Origin: Escarpia spicata
Taxonomy: Eukaryota > Annelida > Polychaeta > Sabellida > Siboglinidae
Direction of reading: 5' to 3'
DNA: 64,000 nt
NCBI GenBank assembly: GCA_963995525.1
Contig: OZ023206.1
Location: 40,921,769-40,985,768 of the forward strand
Of this stretch, positions 1 through 10,772 are shown in pieces. A model generated the notes under the pieces. That model saw only the letters and a list, made by a program, of their open reading frames with translations, ran no database searches and had not been told where the DNA came from. Position 1 is the stretch's first letter. Each line of letters begins with the position of its first letter. The position numbers were made by a program, and so were the translations under genes.

Positions 1-440
1 TCTTATGAATCATATTTCCACCCACCCGCAGATATATAATTTCACTAGAGTGGCACTGAGCCACCCCACATGTCACTAGGACACTCAATGACACTGTGTA
101 AGCCTCCAGGCCTTACTTGTAATACCCAAACTTATAGATGTCATTGACAAATGACCCTTGGCTTCATACAGCACATTCCTTGCAAATGAGCTCGTTTTAT
201 TGGCATGGTGACGTTAGATTCCCTGCTTTAATACCAATCCCCCGTAAATCACCAACTGACAAGCGCTAGGCGAGATTACCCAAGATGCTAGACTTTGGAG
301 GAAATATGAAGCCGCATCTATGCCATATTGCCTCCATATTGCCACCACTGCATAAGGCAACATGGGACATGCTGTAATGTCGTCTGACAGGTATATAGTT
401 CCATCAGACTGGTCCCTGATCCGCGGGATTCTAAGGCCCA
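1..440. other. Unassigned non-coding segment
   Basis: I see no recognisable gene. The minus strand has an open frame of about 80 codons (465-214), but it has no recognisable domain, and its upstream end overlaps the start of the neighbouring tandem copies, so I do not call it a gene. Confidence 0.4.
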
Positions 441-444
441 GACG

Positions 445-1000
445 AACACATATTTCATAAAACATTTATGATGAATAACGATTGTGTGCAAATAAATGAC
501 ACTGACAACTTTTGAGACATTCCTATTTAAAGCAATAAGAGTCAGTGCTACAGCCAAACGATATCAGATCCAAGACATAACCACAATGGGAACCACAGAA
601 AATTATACATTTTCATCCGCACGGCATATATTTAATAAGATATCTATAAAGAACGAACAGTGGCCAAATAGGACAATTACATCTTGAAACATTCATGAAG
701 CCGTAATAGTCAGTGATATATAACCAAACAAGATGAGATGTGGCAGACAGAACGACAACGGGAAATTATAGATATTTTCATCAGGATAACATACCTTTCA
801 TAAGATGTTTATAAAGAACGAACGACAGTGGTCAAATATGACATATTGAGACATTCATAAAGCCGTCGCAGTCAGCGTTACAACCAAACTAGATCAGATA
901 CTGGCATAAATACAATGAGAACCACAGAAACTGATATCAGTATTTTTATCAGTCCAGAACATATTTCATAAGATACTTACAGAGAAGGAATGACACTACA
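445..1000. repeat. Satellite-like tandem repeat, ~165-bp unit
   Basis: A block recurs about every 165 bases. The pattern is gagacattc..aaagc..agtcagtg..acaaccaaac..agatcagat..accacagaaa..atttttcatc..acatatttcataagat..ttataaagaacgaa. Clear unit starts lie near 515, 683 and 848, and a partial unit lies near 445. Units have diverged by perhaps a quarter, so the array is old. It ends where Gypsy integrase coding sequence begins near 1005. Confidence 0.7.
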
Positions 1001-1004
1001 GTAC

Positions 1005-1420
1005 TACCTTGTTGGCATGTTTAAGAGAGCGATGCAGCGTTCTGTGGGGGAGGAAGGTCTGGGAAAAGACCAAGCCGCTAGAGACTTTCTGAGAGAGTAT
1101 CGCAGCACTCCTCACTGCACTACCGGAAGAACTCCTGCGGAGTTGGTGCTGGGTCGCCAGTTTCGAACGCCGCTATCTCTGCTCCAGCCGTCTTTACCTC
1201 ACGCCGAGAAGAAGCAGCCGGAGAAACCACTACACTCGACCACGTTCGCGACCGGAGACCACGTCTTCATTCGGATCTACGGCGTGAATTGCAAGATCAA
1301 GTCGTCGAATAACGTCTTCTCTGGGCACTCGCATGTTCACCGTCCAATGTGCTGACGGGCTTCATCGTCGTCACGTCGACCAGATGCGTCACGGTTACAG
1401 TCTTGCCCACGCGGGCGCAA
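1005..1420 (+). pseudogene. Ty3/Gypsy retrotransposon pol 3' end (integrase C-terminus), broken
   Basis: The frame running to 1355 encodes a typical Gypsy integrase tail: AARDFLREYRSTPH, then GRTPAELVLGRQFRTPL, then a GDHVFIR motif of the chromodomain/GPY-like region. From about 1321 the homology continues in another frame (LGTRMFTVQCADG, then RRHVDQMR, matching the usual RRHVDQLR end of these polyproteins). A frameshift or small indel therefore lies around 1290-1320. The catalytic core, RT and protease are absent, as are recognisable LTRs. It is a dead 3' fragment of an element that inserts by integrase. Confidence 0.85.
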
Positions 1421-1800
1421 CCACCAGTCGACCAGATCCGTTTCCCACTAACTACGCGAGCTGCTACTCCACCACGGTTACCGAGACGCGAGACGCCGAA
1501 AAGAGAAGTCTGACTCGAACAGTCGTCGACAGCCGAAGACGGTCGTCATCTCGCTTCTCCACTGAAACTCGTTTCTCCGCCGCGACTTGCTGCTCCCGAT
1601 GACGCGTCGCCAGTGCTTCGTCGTAGCACACATGATCGCCATCCGCTGAGCACGTACACTCCCTAACTCGAAACTGTGGGGAAGGATTGTCGTGTTTTCG
1701 TTTCTGTTCTAAAATTATTGCGGACATCCTGTCGTGTGACACTGCAGCGAGAGCAGGATGACGTGGCTGTAATTATCAGTGATATTTTGTGTTTCATTTG
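1421..1800. other. Downstream flank of the Gypsy fragment
   Basis: GC-rich compared with its surroundings and probably still part of the retroelement (spacer before a 3' LTR), but I could not define an LTR, polypurine tract or target duplication. Both strands have open frames here without recognisable domains. Confidence 0.35.
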
Positions 1801-1809
1801 TCAGTAATA

Positions 1810-2112
1810 AATAACCAGATACGCGACACCACTACTCTTCTCCTTCAGTCTCACAGTATTCTCACCTCTCCTGTCGTCTCTTTCCATTCCAACTGTCTCC
1901 TTGCTAATTCCCATCTCCATCCCCTTCACAATATCTGTCAACCTAACTATCTCCTTCTGCAGACACTCCACCTTCCAATACCCCATGCACTGAAAGGTGA
2001 ATCCCTCTTCCTTGGTTTCTGCCCATGACTTCCCACAGCCGGACAATGCAAAATCCACCCAGCTGTAGCAGTGATCACACACCAAGTGTCATTTTGCCTT
2101 GACTTGCCGCTT
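1810..2112 (-). pseudogene. PHD-finger ORF1-type fragment of a non-LTR retrotransposon
   Basis: The minus-strand frame gives VCDHCYSWVDFALSGCGKSW, then AETKEEGFTFQC, followed by KEIVRLTDIVKGME, which looks coiled-coil-like. The C-x2-C, conserved W, later C and closing C match the PHD fingers found in ORF1 proteins of CR1/L2-like LINEs. The first cysteines are out of frame or lost and no endonuclease or RT follows, so this is a decayed fragment. A host PHD protein cannot be excluded, but the surrounding retroelement debris argues against it. Confidence 0.45.
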
Positions 2113-2537
2113 GCAAGGCGCCGTATCAATATCATAGTTTATTTGATAACTTAACTAACTTAGTCTTTATAAATACTGTTTCCTGTGTACTACAGCACAC
2201 TTTATGTTACAGAAAACTGTAATTACACAGCTGACTACCTATCCTATCACGAACGCTAACGTTACCGGTAGTGACCCAGTTTAAATACAATCAATTACGT
2301 TACGCTAGACTGCTTTATTTATTTAGGCTATGCCGCGCTCTAGCGAATATCTGGGACACTATAGCTACATAAGTTTTAACAACAATGCTACCTAATCAAA
2401 GTATCTAGCAGGTACTGGCTTACACAGATATTATCTTATGTAAGTAGTTTTATGTTTGTTACTTTATCTCCTATATATTCTACCACATAATCAGGTTTGT
2501 TAAATCTTGTTTACAACTTATCGAAGGCTAAGTTACC
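2113..2537. other. AT-rich non-coding segment up to the gap
   Basis: No open frame, repeat or RNA signal stands out before the assembly gap. Confidence 0.4.
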
Positions 2538-2737
2538 NNNNNNNNNNNNNNNNNNNNNNNNNNNNNNNNNNNNNNNNNNNNNNNNNNNNNNNNNNNNNNN
2601 NNNNNNNNNNNNNNNNNNNNNNNNNNNNNNNNNNNNNNNNNNNNNNNNNNNNNNNNNNNNNNNNNNNNNNNNNNNNNNNNNNNNNNNNNNNNNNNNNNNN
2701 NNNNNNNNNNNNNNNNNNNNNNNNNNNNNNNNNNNNN
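2538..2737. other. Assembly gap (200 N)
   Basis: Exactly 200 unresolved bases. The round number suggests a scaffolding placeholder, so the true distance may differ. Open frames reported across it are artefacts. Confidence 0.99.
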
Positions 2738-3229
2738 AGCGGTAGATTTTTGTAATTTGAAAAAGCTACATAAATTTAACAGTGGATCTGTTTAATGATA
2801 GATTTTCCTTTTGAGCTCCTTATATAAGTGAAACGGTCCCCAGAAGAGTTGCCACTTGTGTTGTTCCGATTAATCAACTTTGTTGATGACTGGTCGAGTC
2901 ATGCTTCCAATCAATTAATTTATTACAATCTTGTGTGATCGATGAACGTTTTGACACTATAAAAAATTGCTTTGTGTGAAATATGTACTATTACTGAATA
3001 ACGTTTCTGTTTCGTAAAAAGACACCACTGACATTGTTCAAAACTCCAAGTTGAATTTTATTGATTACATAATAGATCCAGATAACCTTCACCAGTTACA
3101 GCAAACATACAACTAGGTCTAGTTTAAAATATTTGTTAGTAGTTTATGGCAGTGGATAATTATATTTAGTAGTGGAGCGATAAATAGCTTTGAATGGTTG
3201 TGAAATGACAAAAAAAAATAACGTCTTAC
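2738..3229. other. AT-rich flank, possibly intron
   Basis: No coding evidence. If the minus-strand exon at 3317-3230 is real, this is the start of its downstream intron. Confidence 0.35.
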
Positions 3230-3317
3230 CAGTTTAAGAAATATTCATCAATTTGATTCTCTAAAAACTGTTGCATGCCAAAGTGTTTATATATCTGGTT
3301 CCAAGCCAAGGGGTAGC
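3230..3317 (-). CDS. Candidate internal coding exon of an unrecognised protein
   Basis: On the minus strand a pyrimidine-rich ...cccctcccag acceptor precedes an 88-nt segment that ends at a good donor, TG|GTAAGA. One frame is open throughout (2 nt, 28 codons, 2 nt) and reads YPLAWNQIYKHFG, then MQQFLENQIDEYFLN. The amino-acid mix looks like real protein. The exon starts in phase 1, the phase in which the candidate signal-peptide exon at 11544-11453 ends, so splicing would create an in-frame Gly codon (G + GC) at the junction. The intron between them would be about 8.1 kb and would carry the DNA transposons at 6.4-8.4 and 9.4-11.0 kb. I do not recognise the family. A chance open frame between chance splice motifs remains possible. 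Confidence 0.4.
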
Positions 3318-4335
3318 CTGGGAGGGGTTGTTTACAACAAACCAATTACAGGCACTTTTGCTAACAGAGACATTGAAATTGTTATCTAGAAATGCAAACA
3401 GAGAGTTCATCTGAAATGAGCCTTGTTGAAACAGCTTGTAAAAGGAAACACTGCCAAAGGTGTAACCACACACATGCCACTGAACACACAAATAACCTCA
3501 TTTGGTTGATTTCCAAATGACTGATCAACATACCTGATTCATGCTGGAGGAGACACACAGCAGCATGTTGACATGTGCTTGCTGTCGGCAACATAGCAAA
3601 ATATCTGGCATATTCCATTTATGTACAATTAGTTTTCCCACCAAGGTATGCTTAGTCATACTTACTAATCCTCTTTGTATCCTAGATGGAAGCATATGGC
3701 CACTTAGTAATATTTGCTTTTTGTATGACGCTTAGTCATACCATATCCAAAATGTTTACTCTGTCTTTGTTTGTGAATCGAACATAATTTTTCATTCCGA
3801 GAAAAGATAAATGTTTCGCTAATTATAAATCAGCATGCTTATTATATGCTGTGGATGGAAGTTACAATGGACACTGTGTATTCCAAATAATGATACCTAC
3901 AATGATAATATACGTCGATGTGTGTCAAAATTTCTAGTCGTGTATTAAGAAAATTTTGTTATTTAATAATAATGTACTTTATTTAAGATGAAATCCATAT
4001 ACATGTAAAATACAAAACATACAGACATGATCAATTTAAAAGTAAAAAATATACTAATAGACATAGGACAAATAAACAGGGTGAGCTAATGTTTTTTTAA
4101 ATAACTAGAAGCAATGACCAATAAAAAGTTATTATTAATAATGACAAGTAAAGTATTCAAAAGTATAGCAATACACACTTGTGCTTTAAAAATGCAGGTA
4201 AAAAAATTAATTGTAGTTGGAGATAAAAAGTAAGAACTTGGTGAGTCATAATCAATTTCTATCTTGTGTGATGCAGTGATCTATTGTTGTCAAAACATGT
4301 CTTCAAGCATCTTGCATAAGATCTGAGAAACAGAC
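3318..4335. other. AT-rich non-coding segment
   Basis: No gene recognised. It would be intronic if the minus-strand gene model is correct. Minus-strand open frames at 3491-3261 and 3618-3382 overlap the candidate exon in other frames and have no domain. Confidence 0.4.
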
Positions 4336-4338
4336 AAA

Positions 4339-4531
4339 TCACAACCTCACCCATCCTGTAAGTCACAGCCTCACCCATCCTGTAAGTCACAACCTCACCC
4401 ATCCTGTAAGTCACAACGTCACCCATCCTGTAAGTCACAATCTCACCCATCCTGTAAGTCACAACCTCACCCATCCTGTGAGTCACAACCTCACCCATCC
4501 TGTAGGTCACCACCTCACCCATCCTGTAAGT
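4339..4531. repeat. 24-bp minisatellite, 8 copies
   Basis: The unit tcacaacctcacccatcctg + taag is repeated about eight times with single-base variants. The unit is a multiple of three, so the minus strand reads as an eight-residue repeat (MGEVVTYR). This is a repeat artefact, not a protein. Confidence 0.95.
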
Positions 4532-4632
4532 GAAGGGGTCATTGGGAAATCTCTGATGAGGACCTCATGATCTCTGTCAACCTTCACAGATTTAACTACC
4601 TCTGGTCAATCAAATAACACTTTCCTACAAGT

Positions 4633-4694
4633 AGTCAGTTATCTGACCATCAAATGAAGATTGGTCAGTTATCTGACCATCAAATGAAGTTTGG
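4633..4694. repeat. 31-bp tandem duplication
   Basis: Two adjacent near-identical copies of ggtcagttatctgaccatca + aatgaag. Each contains the palindrome ggtcagttatctgacc. Confidence 0.9.
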
Positions 4695-5189
4695 ACACCA
4701 ATAAAGACCATTTATATAGATGGCTCCTGGTACTGTATTTACACAGGCCATTCATTTTATGATCCGAGCAGTGATTATCACCTCCAAATGTGGCCATAAA
4801 ACTGAGTACATTTATTAGCCTGCTCTTGTCTTGGGTAACTATATTTGTCCACAACATTTGCTCTGAATTAACAGTCTCACACTTGATTGCTTACCACCTC
4901 TGCTACTACAATCGCCAGGGATCAAACTTGAGGGCAGTGGTCTTTGTATATATTACATATGGAATTGGGTCCAGAAGAGACAATGGTCGTAGAATCTGGT
5001 TAGAGCTGACGTGTATTTATAACATAAACGTTTTAAAGGTTTAACAAAGTGTATTCTGGATGATGTTATCTTGTGTTGTCATGTTTGTTTAAGGTTTGAT
5101 ACTATTACTGCTCCAGATAACGAGGCACTATGAGTATGTTATGTTGCACAACAAGTGTTGTAAATTGTGACTACTGATTGGCACAGAAG
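4695..5189. other. Non-coding segment
   Basis: No recognisable gene or repeat. Short open frames on both strands have no domain. Confidence 0.35.
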
Positions 5190-5670
5190 ATCATAAATTG
5201 TGACCATTAAATGCTGTATCTCAAGGACCACAATGGAAACAAGTGCTGGCACTTTCTTGTGTCATCCTTTATATTTAATGTACCTGTATTTATATCTGTA
5301 TTTATATTGTATATATGTACAAGCTTACATTTTGTATTGAATAAATCAATCAATCAATAATGTATTGTGACTGTCCAGTCCTGTAAACTGTGAGCTAACA
5401 GTGACAACTCTTAACTATGATTAATGTTAACACTGTCAACTGTGACCACCGAACACTGAGACCACAGAACACTGTAAAACTATATGTCACCAATTTGTGA
5501 ACTATAAACTGTGACCACCAAACACTGTTAACTGTGACCGATGTGAGCACTGTAACGTTTGATCACCAAGCACCTTAAACTGTGACCACTGAACACTGTA
5601 CATTGTCACCAATTTGAGCACTGTAAACTACGTTCAATCTGAGCTCTGTAAACTGTGACAGCCGAACCAT
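5190..5670. repeat. Degenerate minisatellite and LINE-like 3' tail
   Basis: From about 5380 to 5660 variants of actgtgaccaccgaacact recur at irregular 20-35 base spacing. Just before, 5250-5360 is T-rich and ends in aataaatcaatcaatcaata, a short tandem tail of the kind left at LINE 3' ends. No coding part is attached. Confidence 0.55.
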
Positions 5671-6385
5671 AACTAAACAGTGAGTCTTGCTTCAGTTATG
5701 CTGCATCATTATTAGCCATCATTACACACCTGTGGCCCACTCAGGTGTGTAACCTGGCTGCCTGGCCCCAATCTAATGACACTTCAACAATCCTCCAACT
5801 TAAGTGGTAGGAAGCCTGCTGAGCTGTCACCCCATGTCTCCAAAACTGACACCTTGTGACAGACAGTTGACACCTTCCCAAAGACAGCAGTAAGGGACTG
5901 AATGCTCTGTTATTCAGCTAACTACTGGTTATGTTCGTTCTGCTGCACACAGCCACTCTGGGACAAAACACAGTGGCACCAACCACAGACATCTGTTAGT
6001 TGGTGGTGTATAACACTGTTTTCATGCCACGTACACAGTTAATTAAAGTGATCTCCTCTTGTTACAATGAGTATATTTTATAATGCAAACTTTACAAGTT
6101 CCATCCACTGCATGTATATTTTTTGGGAAAACAAGTAGGGGATCTATGGGCTTGATCTGATCAGAAATATAAGGACATATATTTGTCAAGAATATCTACC
6201 TCAGTTCTCCTTCAGATTCTCAAGTGGAACGTGATTGTCATTGACTGTTATGACACTCCACACTTTTATCATTTCCAGTTGTCAGCTGCTGGATATTATT
6301 GGCTCTTCTTTGCAGATATTTGTTTAGACTTCTAACTGTTCTATAATTTTCAGTAATTGTCTTTGTAGCATATATTCTGTGTTGA
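5671..6385. other. Non-coding segment with an inverted T-box-like motif
   Basis: Unique-looking sequence without open frames. It includes a perfect 11-bp inverted repeat (5722-5732 and 5742-5752) of two ACACACCTG/CAGGTGTGT arms. Confidence 0.4.
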
Positions 6386-6805
6386 TATTGCAGTGTTTCC
6401 CCTGGTATATGACAAGCGAGGCGGGTTGCCTCGCCGTTTTTCTGTGCCGCTTCGCCCCAAATTTGCCGCCTCGTAGCAATTTCGTAAGCCCATTTTTTTT
6501 TTTTTTTTTCTTTCGCGATATATTCAGCGCCGGCGAATTTGTAGCAACATCGTTTAGTCGTCTTAACGATAACGTCGCTCAGAGCGGTTAGGATTTAACT
6601 CCATTGGACAACGTGAAAGATACCGTTTGTCAGTTGTCCAATCACGGAATATTCCTGCGGTATCCCCGGTGTCTCCAATGGTGACACATCGCGGAGTTTC
6701 GACATACTAGAAATCTTTACATTCATGTAAATGGCGTCCAAACGGTAACTTGCGTTTTGGTTTATGATGGTGGTGGGAGTGAAAACCATGCAGGCTGATG
6801 GCACT

Positions 6806-7090
6806 ACGTCACTAGTCGGCACTTGTGTTGAATCCAGACTCTTTTGAAGCCCAAATAAGAACCATGCATCATGTTCACTAGTCGGCACTTGTATCGAATC
6901 CGGACTCTTTTGAAGCCCAAATAAAAACCGTGCATCATGTTCACTAGTCTGCGCTTGTGTCGAATCCGGACTCTTGAAGCCCAAATAAAAACCATGCATC
7001 ATGTTCACTAGTCTGCGCTTGTGTCGAATCCGGACTCTTTTTAAGCCCAAATAAAAACCGTGCATCATGTTCACTAGTCAGCACTTGTAT
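6806..7090. repeat. 66-bp minisatellite inside the DNA transposon
   Basis: The unit tcactagtcggcacttgt..cgaatccggactctttt..gaagcccaaataaaaacc..gtgcatcatgt repeats with junctions near 6815, 6881, 6947, 7011 and 7077. One unit is 2 bases short. The minus strand stays open for 159 codons only because the period is near a multiple of three. Confidence 0.92.
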
Positions 7091-7913
7091 CGAATCCGGA
7101 CCCTGTCTAAGCTGAAATAGCGACCCGGTTTGCGCTAGTCTGTTACTGTACAGCGCGCGTAAAATGAGAGCTATTATGCTATAGCAGCATACGTTTATAC
7201 AAACCGGGGCGTTATTTACGCCTCATATGGGCGTAAGACGCAATATTCTTAAAGGTAAATATGCCTAGGTCAGGCTAGGATATTGTTGAATGATGGAACT
7301 ATTTCACTGATGTATCAAAGTTAAGCAAAACTCAAGTTATAACGGCAAAATCAATTCAAGGTGGGTCTGGATTTGACGCAAATGCCTACAGCCTACAGGC
7401 ACAGTGTCAGTGACAAGTCTATTCAACTAATGGTCTGTCGGGTTTTTTAAAGCAAAATAAGGAATGTGATTCGTAAGATATCTTTGTGCTAAATATATAA
7501 TACATATTCCGACAAAGTTGTGCAAATAAACGTTTGGGAAAGTTGATTTGAGTTAAGTATTTACTTATAAACCACCAAAGTTCACATCTCATAAAAGATG
7601 CCTACTGCCCACAACCGTGTATACTAATGGATTATCAATAACTTGGGTTAGATAATGATATGTTTGCACAGAAATTGGATATACTAAACACCTTATCCTG
7701 TTTTATAAAAAGGACACAATTTGAGAAACGTTCTTACGATTAATAGAAACATACTTTTGTGGCATTCCATAAATGAATGTTTAATTAATTGCATAGCATG
7801 CTAGCAGGAAATAAAATATCATCTTTGGAACATAAACAACCTCCAATTTACCATAATATTATGATATTATAATCATTTAAAGGTAATGATGAAAGAGTCT
7901 TCAGATGATACCC

Positions 7914-8022
7914 ATGGATGCTTACCAGAGAAGTCGAGATGGTGTTCGATTGAACAGATCTATCTGCCAGGGAGTACAAATGTAAAACGCTTTCAGCAAT
8001 CCTGCGCTTTATAAGATCTTAC
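7914..8022 (+). mobile_element. SINE fragment (body and 3' part)
   Basis: It matches the body of the tRNA-derived SINE seen elsewhere here: atgcttaccagagaagtcgag, then atggtgttcgattgaacag, ctgccagggagta, and gcgctttataagatctta. The tRNA-like head is missing. It lies inside the 2 kb DNA transposon. Confidence 0.75.
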
Positions 8023-8092
8023 CTTTAAATTTTTTACTGACTCTGTCAGCGTGGTAACAAGACCAAGGGTTAGTGCAAAAAAACATAACCAC

Positions 8093-8187
8093 AGCCAAGT
8101 ACCAGTGGTCAAGTGGAAACCACACCTCTACTGGGTACCAGTGGTAAAATGGAAACCACACCTCAACACGATGAAACAATCATGATT
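8093..8187. repeat. ~47-bp tandem duplication
   Basis: Two copies of taccagtggt..aa.tggaaaccacacct lie head to tail inside the 2 kb transposon. Confidence 0.8.
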
Positions 8188-8433
8188 ACTGACTTTTATC
8201 AATCATGATTACCACATTTACAAGTAGTGTCTTGTTGTTTTATATCTCCCCCTCTATATTCAAGAGTAAAGGTTAAAACATACCTCAGAAAGCACAATTT
8301 TAAAGGTAGTTTTTTAAAAATCTCCCGGGGGCATGCCCCGGGACCCCCCTAACAACGCTTCGCGTCTGCAGCTCTCCCATACCCCATCCCTGCCACCTCG
8401 CCCATCATTTTACCCAGGGGAGACACTGTATTG

Positions 8434-9405
8434 TTCCTAATAATGAGCACTACTTTACTGATTCATCTTACATTAAGACTACAGTCTACTGCATCAATCA
8501 ACATACTAACAGCCAATGTTTTTTATTTATTTGAAATTATGTTATTACCAAACAATTAACTTTGGATCTTGTTATTTATTCTGTTTTTTCCTCCATCGTA
8601 TCTACCATTTACATATAATTCATCCACTGAAGATACTCAGATAATTAGTCTCAACTACCAAACCAAATACAACTTGTCAATTGGGTTAATTCTACAGAGT
8701 AATACACCTGTCATCAACTGAAGCCAAACTGGCATAATTGCAATTGTGTTGCCCAGATTCAAATGCCAGTTACAAATGCATGTCTTTCAAGCACACAGGG
8801 CAATCTGACAACCAGGCCTAGCACAGGGAGACTGGAGTGAACACAGATAATCCCAGCCTATCCCAGTGGGAATGGGAAGGTTGGAAGCCTCCCCAAATGA
8901 CTCATTATTCATACAACAATTCCCAGCATGCCTGGCTTAAAGCTTGCTTGTCTGAACTTGAACAATCCAAAAATAAGGCGTCTATAACCTGCCACTGTTT
9001 ATAGCCTTTTGCTGTCTACCCTCAAAGGGGTGCAACGTCAGTTATAATTTTGAAATATTTATTTTGTTTGGGGCAAGGGATGTCAATAAATAAACATATT
9101 ACACTTGGGACAGAATAATATTGGAGAATCATTTGTTTAGAGATTAGCCAAGATTAGTCGGTAGATATTAGTGACAAGAACATGTTGTAAAATTAATATA
9201 TTATAAAAACTATAACTCATCCTAATAAAGATTATCCAATTTTCCGTGGTCATTATTTATTATTCAACACAAGTCAATCGGTTAGTCATCATAATTATTT
9301 TTTCAAATACAAATTAACATTTATTTACTAATGCAATTATTTCATACTAGCCATTGCACATTGGCTTGTGATAATACAACTAATGTTCAGCTGCATCCAA
9401 TACTT
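8434..9405. other. Non-coding segment, part possibly conserved
   Basis: No coding evidence. 8750-8960 is more complex, with ATAATCCC, TATCCC and repeated CCCAG motifs, and could hold regulatory sites. This is inference only. Confidence 0.35.
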
Positions 9406-10006
9406 TAAAGGCTTTTTGATACGACGATATTTCGATACCTTCGATACTTTGTCGATACCTATACTTCGATATCGAGTCCATTTGACGTCGATGCGAAGAC
9501 GTAACATCGTTTTCGAAGACGAAGTTACGGCTGGATGTACGGAAAGTACGGCTACTCCGCTGCGGGCTTCGCTTCGTAACTTGACAGGGTCGACTATGCG
9601 TGGATCTTTTTCAAAAAACATAATAAAATGTAACATCTCAGTGATTTTATAAAGCTTTATTGTGGAGTCAGTTTCCAAAAAAGTCTGAATATAAATAATT
9701 ATTTGAGTGCAATCTCAGCTTAGCCTCGATTATTCAAGCCTCGTTACGACGTTAGGTGGCACTACCGTTTGCTTCACCACTTTACCTTGCCCACTCTACA
9801 GCGTACCAAAAACACACAACATTCCAGTAATTTTAGAGAGTGTTTATTGCACGCATTAGTATTCATGAATCTAGTTTAATATAATAATAATAATATAAAT
9901 AATTATTCAAGCGCGACACACTAGACTCGTTTACCCAGGTTCCGTTTGGTGGCGCTATGTTTTGCTGTTTGATGGCGCCACCGTTTGCCGTACTCGCTCA
10001 ACCAAG

Positions 10007-10190
10007 ATGAACAACAAAATGTCAAAATGTACATCGCCAATTTGGCAGTTTTTTTTATACAAATACGGAAACATTGTAGAGTGTCTACTATGCCAGAAAC
10101 GCTCCCCCCAACTAGTGGGGGAAATACATCGAATTTGACGAAACATGTCACTGTCCATCAACGAGACCAACGTGTTCCATCAATATTTTC
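10007..10190 (+). pseudogene. BED-type zinc finger of a hAT transposase, frameshifted
   Basis: From the ATG at 10007 the frame reads SPIWQFFLYKYGNIVECLLC, giving the conserved aromatic and the CxxC pair. After the C6 run near 10105 the finger continues in another frame as TSGGNTSNLTKHVTVH, giving the H-x3-H pair and the usual GNTSNLxxH core. A one-step frameshift at that run has broken the protein. BED fingers bind DNA at the transposon ends. Downstream codons (to 10401) show no transposase core. Confidence 0.8.
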
Positions 10191-10715
10191 ATCAGAAACT
10201 AAGCAATGGACATTTAGTAGTAGTTACAGTCGAAGTGAATCGCCATCGGTTGCAGATTCTACTGCGGTGACAGCGTCAAGAAGTGACGTACGTGATGTGA
10301 CTACCAGTTTTATTTATTTATTATTACTAGGTATTTTATTGCTATTATCTGTAATACTGTATTGTTTCAATGTTACATTGCAATTAATTTTACAACATTA
10401 ATAAATTATAATTAAACAATTACAATTTACAACTGTTATTTGGTTATTGAAATAAAATGAAAATTGCATATTAATCATTGTTTGCACAACTATATCAATT
10501 AGTATGCATGAATGGTTAAGTTAAAAATTGAATAGGTGTACCGTATAGTTCCCAACAGACGCTCAGAGCGTATGCTAAGACTTGGGTGCACGACTACTTG
10601 TTTCTTAAAAGTGGTACCAGACAACACTTTTTCAAAGACACATAGTCAGCAGTGCAGATCTACCAAACTGACTGATGCAACATCGGCACCTGACAAGAAT
10701 GCAACATGTTGCAGC

Positions 10716-10717
<2 letters not shown>

Positions 10718-10766
<49 letters not shown>

Positions 10767-10772
10767 GCACAC
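10718..10772. repeat. (CA)n microsatellite
   Basis: About 25 CA units, ending in two CGCA variants. Confidence 0.97.

Larger units (their letters stand above)
6391..8428. mobile_element. Non-autonomous DNA transposon, hAT-like ends, 2038 bp
   Basis: The left end reads CAGTGTTTCCCCTGG; the right end, reverse-complemented, reads CAGTGTCTCCCCTGG (14 of 15 match). Both sides carry the same 5 bases, TATTG (6386-6390 and 8429-8433). Subterminal hairpins sit inside each end: cgaggc-gggtt-gcctcg at 6417-6433 and a CCCGGGG..CCCCGGG palindrome at 8324-8342. The CAGTG ends and the CCCGGGGGCATGCCCCGGG-type subterminal block are typical of hAT-related elements in aquatic animals, though most hATs duplicate 8 bases. 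No transposase is present, so mobility would depend on a partner. It contains the 66-bp array at 6806-7090 and a SINE fragment at 7914-8022. Confidence 0.75.

Noticed and set aside
214..465. Minus-strand 83-codon frame with protein-like composition
   Set aside because: No domain recognised and its upstream end overlaps the start of the satellite-like block. A profile search would be needed to revive it.
2497..2755. Frames running through the N gap
   Set aside because: They consist almost entirely of unresolved bases.
4259..4522. Eight-residue repeat protein (MGEVVTYR)
   Set aside because: 24-bp minisatellite artefact.
6595..7074. 159-codon repeat protein (MMHGFYLGLK units)
   Set aside because: Minisatellite of ~66 bp inside a transposon. 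A 64-bp unit breaks the register and there is no promoter or splice context.
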